Shown here piece after piece: positions 6,580 through 9,919 of a stretch of DNA of 9,919 bases; position 1 is the first letter of the stretch, and the number at the start of each line of letters is the position of its first letter. This DNA is from SG8-41 sp035620515. Its GTDB lineage: Bacteria; Pseudomonadota; Gammaproteobacteria; Burkholderiales; SG8-41. The notes below the pieces were generated by a model. The model made no database searches. It worked only from the letters and a program-made list of their open reading frames with translations, and was not told the origin of the DNA. The DNA is taken from assembly GCA_035620515.1 (NCBI GenBank), contig DASPGR010000053.1, forward strand, positions 1-9,919. Direction: 5' to 3'. The translations under genes were made by a program, and so were the position numbers.

Positions 6580-7503
6580 CTACGCCGTCTCAAAATAGGC
6601 AAAGAGCTTCGCATCAATCTTCTTCCGGTACTTATCGAGCACCGGCTGTACTGCGCTCACAAATTCCGCGCGCTCGGCGTCGGTGAGGTGAATAACCTCG
6701 TTCTGCTGCGGATCCAGCTTCCGTAGAACCTCATCGTCCTCGGCAGCCGCAAGCTTTCGCTGCAGTACCGTTGCTTCAGCGGCGGCTGAATCCACTGCGG
6801 CGCGTACCTCGGCAGGCCAGCTGTTATACGCTTCCTTCTTGCAGACCATGACGCTCGCCCCCCAGAAGTGCTTGGAAAGCGTGATGTAGCGGTGATACTT
6901 GTACACGTTAAAGATGTCGATGTTGGTGAGCGCGTTGTCATGCGCCTGGAAGCGGTCACCGGCAATCTGCTGCACGAAGTCCTTGATGTCCGTAGGAATC
7001 GGCTCGAAGCCCAGCGCGCGGAACGTCTCTCCGTGCAGCGGCGTCATCTGCGTGCGGATGCGCAGGCCCTTGCAGTCGGCCGGCCGGCGGATCGGCCGTA
7101 CCCGGTTGGTGAGGTGGCGAAACCCGTTGTCCCAGAAGCCCAGCACGCGGCAGCCGCTCGTCGCTGCGATGCGCTCGCGGAGCTTGCTGCCGACGGGGCC
7201 ATCGAGGAGCCTGAAGGCCCGCTCGCGATCCTCGACGAGGAAAGGAAGCTCCAGGAGCTGCAGATCGGGAACTCGCCCGGAAAACCGGATGGTCGAGATA
7301 TAGCAAAAGGAAAGCTCGCCGCTCTCGACCATGGGCACCAGATCTCCCGAACCGCGGCCCAGATCGAGCACGCTGTTGATCTGCTCGAAGGTCACGCGGT
7401 CGCCGAGCTTCTGCCTGAGGATCTCGCCGAAACGGCGACCGGCCTGGTTGTGGACCGAGGAGGGCGCCTGATACCCCCCGAACTTCATCACTAACGGCTT
7501 CAT
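6580..7503 (-). CDS. dctP: TRAP-transporter DctP-family solute-binding protein lacking a signal peptide
   Basis: A 307-residue protein of the DctP family, whose members bind carboxylates for TRAP permeases in the periplasm. The minus-strand ATG (7501-7503) follows a GGAGGT-like site (complement 7513-7518) and is preceded directly by an in-frame TAG (complement 7504-7506), so no longer N-terminus is possible. The product starts MKPLVMKFGGYQAPSSVHN, already in the first beta strand of the binding domain, so there is no export signal. Family features include QINSVLDLGRGSGDLVPMV, then LLELPFLVEDRERAFRLL and CKGLRIRTQMTP, then LGFEPIPTDIKDFVQQ. No dctQ or dctM gene is near. It starts 24 nt after the GST stop, so the two are probably one operon. 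It may be a cytoplasmic ligand-binding protein, or the signal may have been lost. Confidence 0.88.
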   Translation of the reverse strand: MKPLVMKFGGYQAPSSVHNQAGRRFGEILRQKLGDRVTFEQINSVLDLGRGSGDLVPMVESGELSFCYISTIRFSGRVPDLQLLELPFLVEDRERAFRLLDGPVGSKLRERIAATSGCRVLGFWDNGFRHLTNRVRPIRRPADCKGLRIRTQMTPLHGETFRALGFEPIPTDIKDFVQQIAGDRFQAHDNALTNIDIFNVYKYHRYITLSKHFWGASVMVCKKEAYNSWPAEVRAAVDSAAAEATVLQRKLAAAEDDEVLRKLDPQQNEVIHLTDAERAEFVSAVQPVLDKYRKKIDAKLFAYFETA

Positions 7504-7527
7504 CTACGGTCTACCTCCATCCGCCAT

Positions 7528-8190
7528 TCAGTGCTTCAGCTCCTTGGGCGCTCCGGGTTGCTTCAGTGGGTGTGAGTTGCTGAACGCCGGGAGCTTCATG
7601 CACTCGTCGAATACGCGCATGACGGTGGGGATTCCCGAGGTGTCGCAGTTGAAGAAACGCGCGCCGAAGACCTGGGAAGTCACGCAGACGTCGGCAATGG
7701 TGGGCGCATCGCCGTGGCAGTAGCGCCCGGTCTCCTTGTCGCGCGCGAGATGGGCCTCGATTGCATTCAGCCCCTCCATGATCCAGTGCTGGCACCAGCG
7801 GGTGCGCGCGGCCTCGTCTGTTTTGAACTCCTTTTCAAGGTAGTTGCGAACGCGCGGCACGATAAGGGGATGGGTGTCGCAGGCGACGATCTGCGCGAGC
7901 CCGCGGGCGCGCGCACGCCCCCGGGGGTCTTTCGGCAGCAGAGGCGGCTGCGGGTGGGTCTCGTCGAGGTACTCGATGATGGCGAGCGATTCGAAGAGCG
8001 GGGGCCCGCTGTCCATCACGAGCGCGGGGACGACGCCCAAGGGGTTGATCGCTTTGTAATCGAGCTTGCGCTGCTCGCCCTGCATGAGATTCACGGACAG
8101 CTCTTCGCCCTGAAGACCCTTCAGCGCCACTGCGATACGCACGCGGCACGCCGCGAGCGAGCGCCAGAAGCCGTAATACTTGATCGCCAT
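7528..8190 (-). CDS. maiA: zeta-class glutathione S-transferase / maleylacetoacetate (maleylpyruvate) isomerase
   Basis: A 220-residue cytoplasmic enzyme. Family members use glutathione to isomerise maleylacetoacetate or maleylpyruvate to the fumaryl form in tyrosine, homogentisate or gentisate breakdown. The start MAIKYYGFWRS (ATG complement 8188-8190) is set by a perfect AGGAGG (complement 8197-8202) 6 nt upstream; the longer frame beyond it runs into the repeat region and is not used. The N-terminal thioredoxin-like domain has RSLAACRVRIAVALKGL, where the zeta-class catalytic Cys position is Ala, as in many bacterial members, then NPLGVVPAL and ESLAIIEYLDETHP. The helical domain has CDTHPLIVPRVRNYL, WCQHWIMEGLNAIE and YCHGDAPTIADVC. 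It leads the minus-strand pair with the DctP-like gene. The exact substrate is uncertain; the sequence fits maleylacetoacetate isomerase well. Confidence 0.9.
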   Translation of the reverse strand: MAIKYYGFWRSLAACRVRIAVALKGLQGEELSVNLMQGEQRKLDYKAINPLGVVPALVMDSGPPLFESLAIIEYLDETHPQPPLLPKDPRGRARARGLAQIVACDTHPLIVPRVRNYLEKEFKTDEAARTRWCQHWIMEGLNAIEAHLARDKETGRYCHGDAPTIADVCVTSQVFGARFFNCDTSGIPTVMRVFDECMKLPAFSNSHPLKQPGAPKELKH

Positions 8191-8214
8191 TTTTTTCCTC
8201 CTTTTTGGAACCGG

Positions 8215-8242
8215 TGACGCGTGAACCGTGACCGGTGACTGG
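8215..8242. repeat. tandem heptanucleotide repeat
   Basis: Four units in register, TGACGCG, TGAACCG, TGACCGG and TGACTGG, follow the consensus TGAnnnG. They lie between the divergent GST and crotonase genes, just upstream of the GST ribosome-binding site. They could be a remnant of a spreading short repeat or a binding-site cluster. Confidence 0.6.
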
Positions 8243-8332
8243 AAAAGAACCCGATGTGCTGCGCGTGGAGTTTGACGACGCCCCGTGCCCCATGTCAACC
8301 TGCCGCTCACTGAAGCGTGCACGGATCTGAAG

Positions 8333-9109
8333 ATGGATGAGGGAGCGACCCGCTACGAGCGGGACGGCGTAATTGCCCGGATTACGTTTGACCGGCAGGC
8401 AGCGCGGAATGCGATGACCTGGGCCATGTACGACCAGCTCGCCGCAGCCTGCGGGAAAATTGCCGCCGACCCCGAAGTCCGCGTGGCCGTTTTTCGGGGC
8501 GCCGGCGGCAAGGCGTTCGTTGCCGGGACCGACATCGGGCAGTTCCAGAAATTCAAGTCGGGCGAAGACGGCATCGGCTATGAGAGCCGCATGGCGGATT
8601 ACCTCACGGCGGTTGAGCAGATTCGCGTGCCGACGCTGGCAGTCATCGAAGGCTGGGCGATCGGAGGCGGGCTCGCGATCGCCTGCGCCTGCGACCTGCG
8701 AATCGCGACGCCGGGCACGCGCTTTGGCGTGCCGATTGCGCGCACGCTGGGAAACTGCCTCTCCGTCGAAAACTACGCGCTCGTCGTGGCGGCGTTCGGA
8801 TTATCCCGCGCGAAGAAAATGCTGATGCTTGCGGAGAATCTCACCGCGGACGAGGCGGCAGCATCCGGTTTCCTGAGCGAGATCGTGCCGCCGGAGCAGC
8901 TCGACACCCGCGCGCAGGAACTTTGCGATAGACTCGCGAAAAATGCGCCGATCACAATGCGGGTCACCAAGGAGTCGATCCGGCGGCTATTGCACGCAGG
9001 CCTGCCGGCAGGAGAGGATCTGATCCGGGAGTGCTACGGAAGCAAGGATTTCCACGAGGGTGTGGATGCGTTTGTCGCGAAGCGCGAACCGCGCTGGACA
9101 GGCCAGTAG
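8333..9109 (+). CDS. crotonase-superfamily protein (annotated as enoyl-CoA hydratase/isomerase), atypical active site
   Basis: A 258-residue protein from the ATG at 8333, the usual length for the family. A GTG at 8285 is also open but would add 16 residues outside the fold; neither start has a good ribosome site. The crotonase fold is clear: NAMTWAMYDQL, then AFVAGTDIGQF (61-71), whose backbone helps form the CoA-thioester oxyanion hole, and EGWAIGGGLAIACACDLRIA (106-125), then RFGVPIARTLG. In true enoyl-CoA hydratases two glutamates act, one in GGGxE and one in FGxPE. Here these are Ala115 and Ile135. The protein should therefore not hydrate enoyl-CoA in the usual way and may be an isomerase, hydrolase, lyase or other family variant. 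The cupin gene follows on the same strand beyond an intergenic repeat. Confidence 0.9.
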   Translation: MDEGATRYERDGVIARITFDRQAARNAMTWAMYDQLAAACGKIAADPEVRVAVFRGAGGKAFVAGTDIGQFQKFKSGEDGIGYESRMADYLTAVEQIRVPTLAVIEGWAIGGGLAIACACDLRIATPGTRFGVPIARTLGNCLSVENYALVVAAFGLSRAKKMLMLAENLTADEAAASGFLSEIVPPEQLDTRAQELCDRLAKNAPITMRVTKESIRRLLHAGLPAGEDLIRECYGSKDFHEGVDAFVAKREPRWTGQ

Positions 9110-9126
9110 CGCAACCGAAAATCTTC

Positions 9127-9167
9127 CCCTCCCCCTCAGGGGGAGGGATAGGGTGGGGGTGGGGCAG
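9127..9167. repeat. intergenic hairpin repeat, copy 3 (diverged)
   Basis: CCCTCCCCC (9127-9135) pairs perfectly with GGGGGAGGG (9139-9147) around TCA, followed by a G-rich tail (from 9151, GGGTGGGGGTGGGG). It keeps the C-rich stem and G/T tail of the copies at 3444 and 6520 but lacks their second GAA-loop hairpin. It lies between the crotonase and cupin genes and may reduce read-through between them. Confidence 0.6.
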
Positions 9168-9218
9168 GACCGGCTCCTCTCTTCCATTCCCAACGTCCTG
9201 GACTTGACGGAGGTCACG

Positions 9219-9677
9219 ATGGTTCCGTTTGACAAGCAGATGCCGACCGTAATCCGGCCAAGCCAGATTGGCACCGACACGACCTATGAGCCGCCGCTCC
9301 GCATCGGCTTCGGAATCAACGATGAGACGGTCGACGGCGCCAACGCCACCATGGGCCGGACCATTCTCGTGGCGGGCTCGAAGCCCAACCCGACCCACTA
9401 TCACACGGCGAACAACGTCTGCTGGTACATCCTCTACGGTAAGATCCGCGCCTGGTTCTCGAGAAGCGACGGCAGCGACCGCAAGGAAGTGATACTCGAA
9501 GGAGGGGACTTCGTCTTCATCCCCGCCGGGGCCATCCACGTGATCTCGAATGCCTCCGAGACCGAAGAAGCCTCGCTTATTTTCTGCTATATCGGCGTCG
9601 GCAACACGGACGCAGCCGAAACGACGTGGATCGAGAAGGACTCCAAGGTCGCCAAGCAGGTGGCTGGCGTTGCATGA
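9219..9677 (+). CDS. single-domain cupin protein
   Basis: A 152-residue cytoplasmic cupin. The ATG at 9219 is chosen because GGAGGT (9209-9214) lies 4 nt upstream; the longer open frame before it overlaps the crotonase gene and the repeat. Cupin motif 1 is present as NPTHYHTANNVCWYILYG, giving metal ligands His60 and His62, but the usual Glu four or five positions later is missing (Asn66/Val67/Cys68). Motif 2 is complete: G96-D...P102-A-G104-A-I-H107-V-I-S-N111. The fold could hold a metal with three histidines and an atypical fourth position, so it may be an isomerase, a dioxygenase-like enzyme or a binding protein. It follows the crotonase gene and is closed by an intrinsic terminator just after its stop, so it is the last gene of that unit. 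Confidence 0.88.
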   Translation: MVPFDKQMPTVIRPSQIGTDTTYEPPLRIGFGINDETVDGANATMGRTILVAGSKPNPTHYHTANNVCWYILYGKIRAWFSRSDGSDRKEVILEGGDFVFIPAGAIHVISNASETEEASLIFCYIGVGNTDAAETTWIEKDSKVAKQVAGVA

Positions 9678-9689
9678 TCGCCAAAAAGC

Positions 9690-9721
9690 AAGAAGGCCTG
9701 CTTTTGCAGGCCTTCTTTTTT
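9690..9721 (+). terminator. rho-independent terminator after the cupin gene
   Basis: AAGAAGGCCTGC (9690-9701) pairs perfectly over 12 bp with GCAGGCCTTCTT (9706-9717) around a TTTT loop, and a run of T (9716-9721) follows. It starts 12 nt after the cupin stop. The A run on the left (9683-9687) makes it potentially usable in both directions. Confidence 0.95.
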
Positions 9722-9725
9722 GCAA

Positions 9726-9801
9726 GCAATGGGGACGGAACCCGTTTCGGTTAAAGTCACGACCCCCCTGTTAAGCGAAAACCAGGCTCCGTACCCATTG
9801 C
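9726..9801. repeat. 76-nt imperfect palindrome, REP-like or mobile-element end
   Basis: GCAATGGGGACGGAACC (9726-9742) is inverted as GGCTCCGTACCCATTGC (9785-9801), matching 15 of 17 bases. The arms continue inward with a GTTT...TTAA segment on the left and its partner TTAAGCGAAAAC (9771-9782) on the right, with small gaps. It has the size and form of the palindromes that accompany REP-associated Y1 transposases, but no transposase gene is visible here. Confidence 0.65.
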
Positions 9802-9919
9802 TCGCGTGGCGCACTGCCCCCAGTCTTCCCCGTCACCTTTCCGGCGTCCGGATGTTTTGCGCCATGACCGAAACGTTACTCCACTTCCCGGAAAATTCTA
9901 TGGGCTCGGCAGCCCAAAG
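9802..9919. other. right edge without a recognisable complete gene
   Basis: No complete gene can be supported. Two frames run off the edge. A plus-strand frame starts at ATG 9852, and a minus-strand frame ends at TGA (complement 9833-9835), covering 28 visible residues that include VMAQNIRTPER. Either could be part of a gene or of the repeat element to the left. I see no ribosome site for the plus-strand frame, and I do not call either one. Confidence 0.4.

Noticed and set aside
1..9919. CRISPR arrays, tRNA or rRNA genes
   Set aside because: I saw no regularly spaced direct repeats of CRISPR size, no tRNA cloverleaf and no rRNA signature on either strand.
9833..9919. C-terminal fragment of a minus-strand gene entering from the right edge
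   Set aside because: Only 28 residues are visible, next to a repeat element and without a recognised family; the opposite strand is also open, so neither can be called.

Overview
This is a GC-rich Gram-negative window. It looks like a betaproteobacterium of the Burkholderiales type, possibly uncultured. The evidence is several secreted proteins with Sec signal peptides, a Bug-type (TTT) receptor of the kind expanded in that group, a zeta-class GST / maleylacetoacetate isomerase, GC-rich third codon positions, and many palindromic intergenic repeats. This placement is inferred from gene content, not from a marker gene.

The left part (1-3429) holds cell-envelope genes. First is a 5'-truncated MltF-type lytic transglycosylase fused to a solute-binding domain. 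A small exported protein follows, then a short convergent gene of unknown function. A periplasmic amino-acid-type binding protein then overlaps by 4 nt a SlyB/Pcp-like exported protein.

The centre (3444-6443) is the most interesting part. The reading frame at 3531-4070 is broken only by one in-frame TGA at 3819-3821. Read as selenocysteine, that TGA gives the U-G-S-C motif of the UGSC (seleno)protein family. A strong stem-loop lies just downstream, at the spacing expected of a bacterial SECIS element, so this is very probably a real selenoprotein gene and not a pseudogene. The next gene, 97 nt further on beyond a long palindrome, encodes an uncharacterised 374-residue cytoplasmic protein that probably works with it. 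A Bug/TctC-type periplasmic receptor follows on the same strand.

The right part (6580-9721) has two minus-strand genes, a zeta-class GST and then a DctP-family protein that unusually has no signal peptide. Two plus-strand genes follow. One is a crotonase-family enzyme lacking both glutamates of true enoyl-CoA hydratases, and the other is a single-domain cupin closed by a textbook rho-independent terminator. The last 200 bases carry a 76-nt palindrome resembling a mobile REP-like element.

Taken together, the segment from 3531 to 9677 looks like a catabolic or redox island. It combines a selenoprotein and its partner, two orphan carboxylate-type receptors, a glutathione-dependent isomerase, a CoA-linked enzyme and a cupin, and could handle an organic acid or a xenobiotic. 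That joint role is inference. No permease, selenocysteine machinery or regulator lies in the window.
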